Assembly: GCF_020829625.1 (NCBI RefSeq)
Contig: NZ_JAIVFX010000029.1
Span: 16,597-80,596 of the forward strand
Source: Nostoc sp. XA010
GTDB lineage: Bacteria > Cyanobacteriota > Cyanobacteriia > Cyanobacteriales > Nostocaceae
DNA: 64,000 nt
Reading direction: 5' to 3'
Shown here: in pieces, positions 1-8,405 of the stretch
How the letters are laid out: every line of letters starts with the position of its first letter
Numbering within the stretch: position 1 is the first letter of the stretch
Program-made: the position numbers and the translations under genes
Notes under the pieces: generated by a model
The model's database searches: none
Told to the model about the DNA's origin: nothing
What the model saw: only the letters and a program-made list of their open reading frames with translations

Positions 1-670
1 CAACAAATTTGCGATTTTTATCGTAAACAGGATAGCTGGAAGATATGGATATAATTTCTGGTTTATCTTCCCATTGATAAATTTGACTCCAAACTCGTTT
101 ACCTGATTTGACTGGATCTGTATACCAAGCTTCTAGGCGAGGATCGTAATTTTTAACTTCCTGTAAATGGCGGCGATTTCCTTGGTTGTCTGTAGGGTAA
201 ACATAAAGTTTGCCGAGGCCATGCTTTTCGCTAACTTCATTAATTAAGACCTTGCCATTATCTAAACGTTCAACACCGATAAATTCACCTTTGGAATTGG
301 CAAAGCTGTTATAGCCAACATTGAAAACCTGCATTTGTTTCCAAAAGTAATTGCCGGTGGTTTGAAAATCCGAAAGATTGAGCAAACCTAGCTCAATCGC
401 ATCTAAGTTGATTTGATTAATTTGCTTCGGGGTTGTTAAATAGCTATCAAGATGCTGTTCAATGCGATCGCAGATTTCATTTTCTAATTGAGTAGCAAGC
501 TCCGTTACCGCTTTTTGACCGTTTTGATACGAAAGATAGCCCACAAGTCCCACCGCGCCACAAATTTGCAATATAAAGGGCACAATTAGAACATACCTCA
601 GGGGCATATTGGCATAAAGTTTGCCAACTAAGCGATTAATAGATTTGATGGGCTGAACTTTGGATAACAT
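1..670 (-). CDS. Sensor protein with extracellular Cache-like domain, N-terminal part (runs off window)
   Basis: The minus strand is open from an ATG at 670 to the window edge (about 223 codons), so only the N-terminus is present. After a short cytoplasmic stretch there is one hydrophobic segment (about residues 24-46, containing VLIVPFILQICGAVGLVGYL), then a long hydrophilic region with TELATQLENEICDRIEQHLD, typical of the helix that starts a periplasmic Cache/dCache sensor domain. The motif LEAWYTDPVKSGKRVWSQIY is characteristic of this family in cyanobacterial hybrid histidine kinases and cyclases. The output domain is outside the window, so kinase, cyclase or GGDEF cannot be decided. Coding is supported by continuous frame and HIP1-containing codons. 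The upstream region is AT-rich. Confidence 0.75.
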   Translation of the reverse strand, partial: MLSKVQPIKSINRLVGKLYANMPLRYVLIVPFILQICGAVGLVGYLSYQNGQKAVTELATQLENEICDRIEQHLDSYLTTPKQINQINLDAIELGLLNLSDFQTTGNYFWKQMQVFNVGYNSFANSKGEFIGVERLDNGKVLINEVSEKHGLGKLYVYPTDNQGNRRHLQEVKNYDPRLEAWYTDPVKSGKRVWSQIYQWEDKPEIISISSSYPVYDKNRKFV

Positions 671-1207
671 TGTTGTTTATTCTTCCCCAGCATATTAGGG
701 GTATTTTTGCCATATCAGCTACATTTAACATCAGGATAATTACGGCTTATTATGCATTTACTATGACATCTTTTTAAATGTAGAGTATAAAAAACTACAA
801 AACTTTTTTCTTCTACTTTTTTGACTAGCTAAATTCCTCCAAGGTCTAATTTTCAGACTTAGCAACGCCGATAGCGAGTCTTGCCTGCGGCACAGTGAGC
901 GAACGAGCGTCAATAACCCGTCGTAGATATTGCACCTGAATTAACTCAGTTTTATCCGATTTTCTCGGATGAAATGAAATTTAACCGATAAGCTACAGTA
1001 TGCCATTGTAAAATTCAGGTCGTCATTAGTACCCAATCCAAAATTTAATTTTTAATTGCTGATGTCTTAATTTTCTGGACTGAAAACCCTTGGACTTATA
1101 TAAAAATTAAGTACAACAATTTTAAAATTTTCATATAAATACAGAGTAAAAATAAAAAAACCTAAAAAAATTTACTAAATATTTTTTATTTTAAATAAAT
1201 GTTAATT
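671..1207. other. AT-rich intergenic region with a small dispersed repeat
   Basis: No gene is supported here. Around 880-920 lies a piece of the GC-richer dispersed repeat seen elsewhere in the window (GCGAGTCTTGCCTGCGGC and then GTGAGCGAACGAGCGTC). The rest, especially 1090-1205, is very AT-rich and probably holds the divergent promoter of the upstream sensor gene and the 3' end of the MOSC gene. Confidence 0.5.
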
Positions 1208-1996
1208 TTATTGTGGAAATATGTCAACCTCATCGCCGATTTGTAAAATTTTTCCGGCTGACGATGGAGCTAATTGGGTATTGACACTCAATCTGTAAAA
1301 GTGATTAAAAGGCGATGAAGCAACCCAATTTGGTAGAGTTGCTTGTCGCTGGGTTGCAAAGATTTTTTGAAAGTTTGGGTAAGCTTTTCCTAAATAAGAA
1401 TCGCGTGTTGGGACTATACAACGCTGACATGGATTAACCCCAAAAAAATCTACATCTCCCACTCGAAAGGAGACTAAATCACCTTGTTCACTAAATAGCC
1501 GATCTTCCCAAAATGCTGGTACACCATCAATCTCGATGTTGGCACGCATCCGACGGCGTATTTCATCTACACTTAAACCGGGAAACCAAGAAGCTACTTC
1601 TGCCAATGTTGCTGTACTAATTACCGTTGGTCCAGGTGAGTATGTATCGTCAGGAAAACCCATCAGAGAATTTTGCCTTAATGTGACAGCAAACTCAAAA
1701 AAATCACTCATAGTTGCTTCTAATGCTGGCCGTTCCTCATCCAAATGAAAAATTTGTTGTGAGTCGCCGCCTGGGATGTGCAACGAGATAGTTCTATTTA
1801 AGAGTGCAAATTGCGCTCTTAATACATTGATTTTAGCATGACGTTTGCCATTAACAAATCTATCCTGTTCGTCAAAAATGGCAAACTCGCGGTCATGCTG
1901 TAGTGCGCCACTGGCAAGAACTCTAGCGTTTTCAACTTCAACACCATCCAGTGACTTAACCGGATACAGTAAAATCTTGGCTAGGTAAGGCATCAT
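1208..1996 (-). CDS. MOSC domain-containing protein
   Basis: A 262-residue protein with a MOSC N-terminal beta-barrel (about residues 1-110, beginning ARILLYPVKSLDG-like: AKILLYPVKSLDGVEVENA) followed by a MOSC domain. The segment GVNPCQRCIVPTRD carries the conserved cysteine expected to receive or carry sulfur in MOSC and molybdenum-cofactor sulfurase C-terminal domains. The family includes YcbX/mARC-type molybdoenzymes; which substrate this one handles cannot be read from sequence. Two ATG codons are adjacent at 1996 and 1993; either may start it. The gene stands alone, with tandem repeats immediately upstream. Confidence 0.85.
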   Translation of the reverse strand: MMPYLAKILLYPVKSLDGVEVENARVLASGALQHDREFAIFDEQDRFVNGKRHAKINVLRAQFALLNRTISLHIPGGDSQQIFHLDEERPALEATMSDFFEFAVTLRQNSLMGFPDDTYSPGPTVISTATLAEVASWFPGLSVDEIRRRMRANIEIDGVPAFWEDRLFSEQGDLVSFRVGDVDFFGVNPCQRCIVPTRDSYLGKAYPNFQKIFATQRQATLPNWVASSPFNHFYRLSVNTQLAPSSAGKILQIGDEVDIFPQ

Positions 1997-2005
1997 AGCA
2001 TTGAG

Positions 2006-2153
2006 AGGCAGGGGGCAGGGGGCAGGGGGCAGGGGGCAGGGGAAGAATTTCTAACTCTTGATTAATGACTAATGACTAATGACCAATGACTAATGACCAA
2101 TGACTAATGACCAATGACTAATGACCAATGACTAATGACCAATGATTAATGAC
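2006..2153. repeat. Two adjacent simple tandem arrays (GGGGCAG and AATGACTAATGACC units)
   Basis: Positions 2006-2042 repeat the heptamer GGGGCAG about five times. Positions 2063-2153 repeat the 14-base unit AATGACTAATGACC about six times. Both array types recur elsewhere in the window (12915, 26320, 57663, 60145) and are common between Nostoc genes. They separate the MOSC gene from lepB. Confidence 0.9.
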
Positions 2154-2228
2154 TCCCCTGGTTTTCCGAACAAATAAGCACTCGCGTTACTTGTTCAACC
2201 AGGGGAGCGTCAATAATAATATTGTTAA

Positions 2229-2870
2229 TTATGGATATATTGGCGATTTATCTATTCCTCCAACATGATTTAGAGGCCAGAAGCGAACTACAGCCCGTCC
2301 AATAATATTCTCGCGGGGGACGACACCCCAGCAACGACCATCGTAACTATTGTTACGATTATCACCTAGTACTAAATATGAATCAGTTGGTATAGTCTGG
2401 GGTTTCGCCAAAAAAGGTGGCTGTGGCCCTGATTGGCAAACATCAATAACTGTAGTCTGACCAGAACTAAGGTAATTGACTTCTGGGAGGGGTTTGTTAT
2501 TGATATAGACTTTGCCATCCTTAAGTTGTACTTTTTCTCCAGGTAAGCCAATTACACGTTTAATGAAAGCATCTTGGTATTGTTCTTTTTGTAGCTCTTT
2601 TGTAGGCGAAAATACTACAATATCTCCCCGTTGCGGGTCAGCAAATTTATACTTCAACTTATCGACAATGATTTTATCTGCCTCCCACTGGTTTGGCGTA
2701 CCATGCAGAGTCGGTTCCATCGATCCAGAAGGAATCCAGCGTGCTTCAGCAACAAAGGTACGAATTCCCAGAGCTAAAACAATGCTCAATACAATTGTTC
2801 TACCTAGCTCTGCGATCCAAGAATTATCGGGTTGTTGACTAGAGTTGTTATCAGACACTTTATTTTGCAT
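2229..2870 (-). CDS. lepB: Signal peptidase I
   Basis: A 213-residue type I (leader) signal peptidase, which removes signal peptides from exported proteins at the outer face of the cytoplasmic or thylakoid membrane. One N-terminal membrane segment (about residues 21-40) precedes the catalytic region. Box B is PSGSMEPTL with the nucleophilic serine at residue 50; box D is KRVIGLPGEKV with the general-base lysine at about 104; box E is GDNRNNSYDGR. Length and spacing match S26 peptidases of cyanobacteria, which usually carry two paralogues (lepB1/lepB2). A cysteine-bearing insert (VIDVCQSGPQPPF) lies between boxes D and E. The gene is monocistronic as far as can be seen. Confidence 0.95.
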   Translation of the reverse strand: MQNKVSDNNSSQQPDNSWIAELGRTIVLSIVLALGIRTFVAEARWIPSGSMEPTLHGTPNQWEADKIIVDKLKYKFADPQRGDIVVFSPTKELQKEQYQDAFIKRVIGLPGEKVQLKDGKVYINNKPLPEVNYLSSGQTTVIDVCQSGPQPPFLAKPQTIPTDSYLVLGDNRNNSYDGRCWGVVPRENIIGRAVVRFWPLNHVGGIDKSPIYP

Positions 2871-3274
2871 GAAATTACTTAACGGAAGGAAAGATGTAGG
2901 TAATTAACTCGCCTAGTGACACTTTATCTGTTAATCTTAACGGGAAAATTTTAATTTCCTAGTCATGCTCCCATCTTGACTACCAATTTTAGATTGGGGA
3001 TTTTAGATTTTGGATTAGGGTGTTTGTTTTGCATCATGACTCGCCTCTAGTGGACGAAACCAATGTAAAATACCCAAACCGTATTCTTTCTAGGCTACGG
3101 TCTAATCCAAAATCCAAGTTGCGCTGGAAGCGCACCTTTGGTGCGACCTAAAATCCAAAATTGATTGACGGGGTTCTTCATAAATTAAAAATAAACTTTT
3201 TTTTAACGCCCGGCAAAAATTGGTTACTCCGATCGCGAATAAGTTTAACCTAAAAGCATAATTCTCTGTAATAC
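2871..3274. other. Divergent intergenic region between lepB and pyrC
   Basis: No gene is seen. It contains short repeats of the TTTTAGATTTTGGATT type (3000-3020), a hairpin-like piece GCGCTGGAAGCGCACC at about 3121, and AT-rich stretches before the pyrC start at 3275 that probably carry its promoter. Both flanking genes are transcribed away from this region. Confidence 0.5.
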
Positions 3275-4648
3275 ATGACTCCCAGTCTGAACAAAATTAA
3301 CCCTACGTCATCTCCACAAATTTTACTGATTCGTCGCGCTCGCATAATTCTACCCAATGGTGAACTGATGATTGGGGATGTATTGACCCGCGATCGCCAA
3401 ATAGTCGAAGTTGCACCAGAAATATCTCAAACGGCATTAGCCACTGAAATTGACGCAGAAGGATTAACTTTGTTGCCAGGAGTCATTGATCCGCAGATGC
3501 ATTTCCGAGAACCTGGACTAGAACACAAGGAAGATTTATTCACCGCCAGTTGCGCCTGTGCTAAAGGGGGAGTCACTTCTTTTTTAGAAATGCCCAATAC
3601 GCGCCCCCTGACAACGACACAGCAGGCTTTAGACGACAAGCTACAACGTGCCTCACAAAAGTCCTTGGTTAATTATGGCTTTTTTATTGGGGCAACAGCA
3701 GAGAATCTACCAGATTTGCTCTTAGCAAAGCCAACACCGGGAATTAAGATTTTCATGGGGTCGATGCATGGTCAGTTGTTGGTTGATGGCGAAACAGCAC
3801 TTTCTGCGATATTTGCTAAAGGCGTTAGCGAAGCTCCTGCGAAGCAGGCTCGCTTGATTGCCGTTCATGCCGAAGACCAAGCTAGAATTAACCAACGCCG
3901 CCAAGAATTTGCTAATATCCACGATCCAGGCGTTCACTCGCAAATTCAAGATAATCAAGCGGCAATGCTAGCAACCCAACTGGCATTAAAACTTTCTCAA
4001 AAATATCAACGTCGTTTGCATATTCTGCACATGTCAACTGCTGAAGAAGCAGATTTGCTGCGTCAGGAGAAACCTAGTTGGGTAACAGCAGAAGTTACAC
4101 CACAGCATTTGTTGTTGAATACCAGTGCTTACGAGAAGATTGGTACTTTAGCACAGATGAATCCACCTTTGCGATCGCCCCATGATAACGAAGTTCTCTG
4201 GCAAGCTTTGCGCGATGGCGTGATTGATTTCATTGCTACAGATCACGCGCCGCACACCTTAGAAGAAAAAGCTCAAGAATACCCCAACAGTCCTTCGGGA
4301 ATGCCTGGGGTGGAAACTTCTCTAGCTTTGATGTTAACTGCGGCGATGGAGGGAAAGTGTACTGTTGCCCAAGTTGTTAACTGGATGTCAAAAAATGTAG
4401 CTGTGGCTTATGGTATTCCCAATAAAGGAGCGATCGCACCTGGTTATGATGCCGATTTAGTGCTTGTAGATTTAAACACATACCGTCCAGTCCGGCGCGA
4501 AGAACTGTTAACTAAATGCCGTTGGAGTCCTTTTGAAGGCTGGAACCTCACCGGCTGGGCTACAACCACCATTGTCGGTGGTGAAGTAGTTTATGACAAA
4601 GGTCAGGTAGATACAAAAGTGCGGGGTCAAGCTTTAACTTTCTTATAG
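3275..4648 (+). CDS. pyrC: Dihydroorotase (type I-like)
   Basis: A 457-residue amidohydrolase matching the cyanobacterial dihydroorotase group, which converts carbamoyl-aspartate to dihydroorotate in pyrimidine synthesis. Visible elements: the strand-1 metal motif region IDPQMHFREPGLEH (residues 72-85), the lysine in GIKIFMGSMHG that is carbamylated in type I enzymes, H198 in AVHAED, the histidine of LHILHMST, and the catalytic aspartate of ATDHAPHTLEEK. The first metal-binding histidine of the usual HxH is glutamine (Q74). I recall the same Q in other cyanobacterial homologues, so it may be a lineage feature rather than damage. Residues 182-193 look like an in-frame insertion of a dispersed repeat. 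The start ATG at 3275 follows AT-rich DNA. Confidence 0.9.
   Translation: MTPSLNKINPTSSPQILLIRRARIILPNGELMIGDVLTRDRQIVEVAPEISQTALATEIDAEGLTLLPGVIDPQMHFREPGLEHKEDLFTASCACAKGGVTSFLEMPNTRPLTTTQQALDDKLQRASQKSLVNYGFFIGATAENLPDLLLAKPTPGIKIFMGSMHGQLLVDGETALSAIFAKGVSEAPAKQARLIAVHAEDQARINQRRQEFANIHDPGVHSQIQDNQAAMLATQLALKLSQKYQRRLHILHMSTAEEADLLRQEKPSWVTAEVTPQHLLLNTSAYEKIGTLAQMNPPLRSPHDNEVLWQALRDGVIDFIATDHAPHTLEEKAQEYPNSPSGMPGVETSLALMLTAAMEGKCTVAQVVNWMSKNVAVAYGIPNKGAIAPGYDADLVLVDLNTYRPVRREELLTKCRWSPFEGWNLTGWATTTIVGGEVVYDKGQVDTKVRGQALTFL
3818..3853. repeat. Dispersed-repeat-like 36-bp in-frame insertion inside pyrC
   Basis: Within pyrC, 36 bases beginning GGCGTTAGCGAAGC and ending near GCGAAGCAGGCTCGC match the style of the GC-rich dispersed repeats found between genes in this window (for example GCGTTAGCGAAGCTTACC at 54382). 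The length is a multiple of three and adds 12 residues (KGVSEAPAKQAR) between a helix and the AVHAED metal motif, where homologues as I remember them run straight through. Confidence 0.55.
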
Positions 4649-4941
4649 GAAATATTTATTTAAGCTTATGTAGTAGACAAATAATTAGGCATCAAAGCCA
4701 TACTTGAACTGGCAAGATTCTCATCTATTCCAAGTTAAGACTAGATCAATGCCGTTTGGTTAAAACTAAAAGACGACAATCCTTATTTTTTCCCTTTACC
4801 CTTTTAACCCAAAGGTATTGACTAGTCGCTGTATCAGAGATTGCAACTTGAAACCCTGAATTTATTTATAAGTGTTTCAAGTCAAAACTTCAATAACTAC
4901 TTCCTTCTGGCGATCAGATTACCTATTTATTCTTTTTTCGC

Positions 4942-5036
4942 CGTTTGGCGTCCTTCTCTAACGAGACACTACGCGTTGGCGGTAGCCTGCGGCAAGGCTC
5001 TTCTCTACGAGACGCTCCGCGAATGCGTCTACGTAA
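4942..5036. repeat. GC-rich dispersed repeat (GTAGCC / TCTCTACGAGACGC family)
   Basis: This stretch carries the recurring words TTGGCGGTAGCCTGCGGC and TCTCTACGAGACGC. Related copies occur near 880, 6272-6352, 13722-13780, 26385-26470, 27925-27970, 43263-43308 and 52728-52850, mostly between genes. They behave as short interspersed palindromic repeats typical of Nostoc genomes. Confidence 0.75.
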
Positions 5037-5082
5037 AAAGAAACTTAGGTATTCTTGCATTTGGATAAAAGTAAACAAGCTG

Positions 5083-5134
5083 ATTCCATAATACTTTTGA
5101 CTTTCGAATGCGTGACTTCCGCCTTGCGGTACTA
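5083..5134. repeat. Dispersed repeat, copy 1 (second copy at 60405-60470)
   Basis: ATTCCATAATACTTTTGACT followed after a short spacer by GACTTCCGCCTTGCGGT is shared almost exactly with 60405-60470. The spacer differs between copies. The segment CCGCCTTGCGG is itself palindromic. Confidence 0.75.
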
Positions 5135-5337
5135 GTATTTCTACGATATTTATGTATAAATACTAGATATTTTATTTATTTAATTTATTTTGATATCAGT
5201 ATTAATTACAGATGTGCATAGAATAATTTATTGCTATTTAAATTAATTTTCAAATATTTGAAAGTTCAGTATTTATGTGTATATATTATGACTTTAGTTC
5301 GGGTATATTGAGGATAAGGAAAAGTTAGACAACTTCT

Positions 5338-5459
5338 ACAGAACTTGCTTGATGTTGTTTAACTTGTCTCTACTAGCTTTGGCTGCTAAATAATCCCGAT
5401 TTGTTCTTTTAATGACAGTAGAGAACCAATCGGGTAAAACCAAGCTGACTAAGTTCTGT
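5338..5459. ncRNA. Candidate structured RNA or palindromic element
   Basis: Three nested inverted repeats share one axis: ACAGAACTT (5338-5346) with AAGTTCTGT (5451-5459), AGCTTTGG (5375-5382) with CCAAGCT (5440-5446), and CCCGATTTGTTCT (5395-5407) with AGAACCAATCGGG (5422-5434, one mismatch). Nesting of three arms in proper order is hard to explain by chance and suggests a folded transcript of about 120 nt, or a mobile palindromic element. No match to a named cyanobacterial RNA could be recognised. Strand is undetermined. Confidence 0.4.
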
Positions 5460-5717
5460 GAAAACTCTCATTTAACCCAACAACAGTTTACATTTTCTTC
5501 ATTAATAGACCATCTAAATCAGTTTTTTACACGATTATTGCAGCAATAAAGCTGCTGTTACAAAATTTTTAATTTATTTTGGGTTGAGATAACAATGTTA
5601 GTGATTTACAGCGGTGAGCGTGGTAGTGGCAGATAGAAGGAGTGTGGAATTCTCCCTCGACTGTTTGCAAAAATTTTCTCGTATTGCATATTCTCAAGAA
5701 AGTGACATTTCTCGTAC

Positions 5718-6191
5718 TTAAGTCGGGAGATAAGCTGAAATCGCGGCAACAACTTCGCTAATGGCACAATTGAATGGGATGAGTTCGACTTGACGAGTAC
5801 CCTCATTCCCATAAGTCAAGCTCACACTTAAATAACTATCTGGCTTGTAGGGCAATCGTTCTGCCCATTCAACTGCCACAATTCCTGGTATGACTTCAAC
5901 ACCTTCCCAGTAACTTTCTAAATTCAGGGCTGCAACTTCTTGTGGTTCTAGGCGATATAAATCTAGGTGATAAAGGGGCAGGCGTCCTTCCGTATACTCA
6001 TTAATCAGGGTGAAAGTGGGACTGACAATAGGTTCAGCGATTCCCAAACCCTTGCCAATACCTTGAACGAGGGTAGTTTTACCAGCACCTAAATCACCTT
6101 CTAGTAAAATTACACTGCCAGGAGTTAGAGATTCACCGAGAGTAATACCTAAGCGTAGGGTCGCTTCTGTATCTGCAAGAAAAATTTTCAT
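5718..6191 (-). CDS. tsaE: tRNA threonylcarbamoyladenosine biosynthesis ATPase TsaE
   Basis: A 157-residue P-loop ATPase of the TsaE (YjeE) family, part of the TsaB-TsaD-TsaE complex that makes t6A37 in tRNAs reading ANN codons. The Walker A motif EGDLGAGKTTLVQGIGKGL lies at about residues 31-49, followed by the family-typical SPTFTLINEY and LYHLDLYRL segments and VAVEWAERLP near the C-terminus. Length is normal. It lies downstream of yvcK on the same strand, separated by 159 bp of repeats, so co-transcription is possible but not clear. Confidence 0.95.
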   Translation of the reverse strand: MKIFLADTEATLRLGITLGESLTPGSVILLEGDLGAGKTTLVQGIGKGLGIAEPIVSPTFTLINEYTEGRLPLYHLDLYRLEPQEVAALNLESYWEGVEVIPGIVAVEWAERLPYKPDSYLSVSLTYGNEGTRQVELIPFNCAISEVVAAISAYLPT

Positions 6192-6350
6192 AATTAGTCA
6201 TTAGTCATTAGTCATTAGTCCTTTGTTTAGACTAATGACTAATTTCATTTTCCTTCATTTTGAATTTTGTTAGCGAGTCCGCGTACTCCTACGGAGAAGC
6301 AAGCTACGCGCAGCGTCTGTCTGCGACACGCTGCGCGAACGTAGAGAGCG
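6192..6350. repeat. ATTAGTC tandem repeat and GC-rich dispersed repeat
   Basis: Positions 6195-6245 contain repeats of ATTAGTC with an inverted GACTAAT partner. Positions 6272-6352 carry a copy of the GC-rich dispersed repeat (GAACGTAGAGAGCGTC end) with internal palindromes such as GCGCAGCGTC and GACACGCTGCGC. Confidence 0.75.
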
Positions 6351-7739
6351 TCATTTTGAATTTTGAATTCCCCTAAGGGGCTGACCTTTACCGTACCACC
6401 GCAACAATACTTGTGCTAGTTTCTGCGGATTGTGACGGATAACACCCGTTTCATCTTCATACAAAACATTAGCTAGAACAATCCTTCGTCCTAGCTGAGT
6501 TATGGCTTCTCTATCTAGGAAAACCGGATGGGAGTTTTGTTCGGCGTAGCGGATGAGTGATTGCTCCGACGGGGATTTTTTGTGGATTAGTACAGCATCA
6601 AATAGCCGCCTTTCTCCACAAGCAGCATCAATTGCTCTGATGTGATCTGCAACAGTATAGCCTTCAGTTTCTCCTGGTTGAGTCATTATATTGCAGATAT
6701 AAATACGGGGGGCATCTGTTTGAGCGATCGCATCGGCAATTTCTGGTACTAATAAATTAGGAATCAGGCTTGTATAAAGGCTACCTGGTCCAATAATAAT
6801 GTAATCAGCTTCTTTAAGTGCCTTAATAGCTGCTGGTACTGCTGGAGGATTAGCTGGAATGCAGCCAATTTTGACAATTTTACCGCCAGCTTTGGGAATG
6901 CTAGACTCCCCATCAATGCGGCGACCATCGGCTAATTCTGCCCAGAGGCGAACATCACTGAGAGTTGCTGGTAGTACTTGTCCTCGTACCGCTAGCACTT
7001 TAGAACTGGCTGCAACGGCTTGTTCTAAATCTCCAGTAATATCACTCATTGCCGTTAAAAACAAATTACCAAAACTGTGACCCGTTAACCCATCTCCAGC
7101 CCGAAAACGGTATTGAAACAATTCTGTTAATAACTTTTCTTCATCTGCTAGTGCAGCTAAACAATTGCGAATATCCCCTGGTGGTAACACTCCAAATTCT
7201 TGACGCAACCGCCCAGAAGATCCACCATCATCGGCAACAGTGACAATAGCAGTAATATTAGCGCTGTAGGTTTTTAATCCCCTCAATAACGTAGAAAGTC
7301 CCGTACCACCACCAATTACCACTATTTTTGGGCCTCGGTACAATCGATGATGAGCCAGTAAGACATCAATGAGTTCCTCTCCGCCTTCTGCTCTTAGTAC
7401 CTTAGTAATTGAGCCTACAGTGCGAGTTTGCCCCCAAAGCACTAACAGCAAGCCGCCAAGCAGCACCAAAGGCCCACTAACATAGTTGGGTAAAATGTTG
7501 GTGATTACTCCCAGGAAACCCCTAAACAACTCAATCGTCCAAAAAATTGGGGTGAGCTTAATCCAGATAGCTAACCCCAAACTCGCCAGCAGTACACCCC
7601 CAATACTGATCAACAACCAACGTTTTACCGATAGTCCAGGGGATAACCATTTGAACCACTGGTTAACCCGATAGGAAGTACGAGAGCGCGACTGCTTTTG
7701 CAGGGCGTTGAGGGCTTGTCTGAGAAAACCAATTGACAT
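6351..7739 (-). CDS. yvcK: YvcK/CofD-like protein with N-terminal membrane anchor
   Basis: A 462-residue protein of the YvcK (gluconeogenesis factor, formerly UPF0052) family. The N-terminal third has two hydrophobic segments (about residues 38-65 and 72-105), then the CofD-like fold begins with KIVVIGGGTGLSTLLRGL. The nucleotide-sugar binding motif ADDGGSSGRLR and PPGDIRNCLAALAD follow. In Bacillus the family binds UDP-sugars and supports carbon flux and cell-wall growth; membrane-anchored long forms are usual in cyanobacteria. The ATG at 7739 fits this length. Downstream on the same strand is tsaE; upstream the divergent gene is ruvC. Confidence 0.88.
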   Translation of the reverse strand: MSIGFLRQALNALQKQSRSRTSYRVNQWFKWLSPGLSVKRWLLISIGGVLLASLGLAIWIKLTPIFWTIELFRGFLGVITNILPNYVSGPLVLLGGLLLVLWGQTRTVGSITKVLRAEGGEELIDVLLAHHRLYRGPKIVVIGGGTGLSTLLRGLKTYSANITAIVTVADDGGSSGRLRQEFGVLPPGDIRNCLAALADEEKLLTELFQYRFRAGDGLTGHSFGNLFLTAMSDITGDLEQAVAASSKVLAVRGQVLPATLSDVRLWAELADGRRIDGESSIPKAGGKIVKIGCIPANPPAVPAAIKALKEADYIIIGPGSLYTSLIPNLLVPEIADAIAQTDAPRIYICNIMTQPGETEGYTVADHIRAIDAACGERRLFDAVLIHKKSPSEQSLIRYAEQNSHPVFLDREAITQLGRRIVLANVLYEDETGVIRHNPQKLAQVLLRWYGKGQPLRGIQNSK

Positions 7740-7913
7740 ACCTGATTTACAGCAGTGCTACAAACAATAATTAACAGAAAATTTACACCACTTGGTTTAA
7801 AACATTAGGCGTGAAACTATTATATTTGTCTATCCCATTAGACTAAGAGAAAGTGGTCAAAATTGCCAGTATTCCTAGTTAAACAATACCGTAGCTTGAT
7901 AAAAGTGAATTTA

Positions 7914-8405
7914 ATGCAAAAACGAATTTTAGGATTAGATCCAGGACTGGCAATTTTAGGATTTGGGGCAATTACCTGCACACAAACTCCTAACAAGATA
8001 CCAGAGACTACAGTAAATATGCTGGATTTTGGGGTAATTAAAACGTCGGCAGATGTAGAAATGGGACTGCGTTTATGTACTTTGTTTGATGATTTACACA
8101 CCGTGATGGAGGAATTTAAACCAGATTTGGTTGCGATCGAGAAACTATTTTTCTATCGAATGTCAAGTACAATCCTGGTTGCACAGGCGCGGGGTATAGT
8201 TATTTTAGTGTTGGGCCAGCGTCGTCTTCCTTATGTAGAGTTTACTCCTGCTCAAATTAAACAGGCTTTAACAGGGTATGGCAATGCCGATAAGTCGGAA
8301 GTGCAAGAAGCAGTGGCGCGGGAGTTGGATTTAGATGATATTCCTAAGCCGGATGATGCTGCGGATGCTTTGGCGGTAGCTTTGACGGCTTCTTATCAGC
8401 TGTAG
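7914..8405 (+). CDS. ruvC: Holliday junction resolvase RuvC
   Basis: The frame is open from 7863, but the family start is the ATG at 7914, giving a 163-residue protein of normal length. RuvC cleaves Holliday junctions with RuvAB. The catalytic acidic residues are visible: Asp in ILGLDPGLAILGFG, Glu in VAIEKLFF, and the DDAADALAVAL C-terminal motif with two aspartates. It is divergent from yvcK, the 174-bp gap holding both promoters, and is followed by hairpins (8430-8458, 8478-8496). Confidence 0.95.
   Translation: MQKRILGLDPGLAILGFGAITCTQTPNKIPETTVNMLDFGVIKTSADVEMGLRLCTLFDDLHTVMEEFKPDLVAIEKLFFYRMSSTILVAQARGIVILVLGQRRLPYVEFTPAQIKQALTGYGNADKSEVQEAVARELDLDDIPKPDDAADALAVALTASYQL

Larger units (their letters stand above)
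4649..5717. other. Long intergenic region with repeats and a structured element
   Basis: No protein gene is supported. The region holds a GC-rich dispersed repeat (4942-5036), a copy of a second repeat (5083-5134) that recurs at 60405-60470, very AT-rich DNA (5150-5300), and a nested inverted-repeat structure at 5338-5459 listed separately. A short hairpin GCAGC-AATAAA-GCTGC lies near 5540, followed by an AT-rich run. Confidence 0.55.

Noticed and set aside
4841..5068. 75-codon plus frame
   Set aside because: It is mostly dispersed repeat sequence; no homology recognised and no start signal.
5338..5459. 6S RNA or tmRNA
   Set aside because: The length, lack of a large central bubble and lack of a tRNA-like end do not fit what I know of either.
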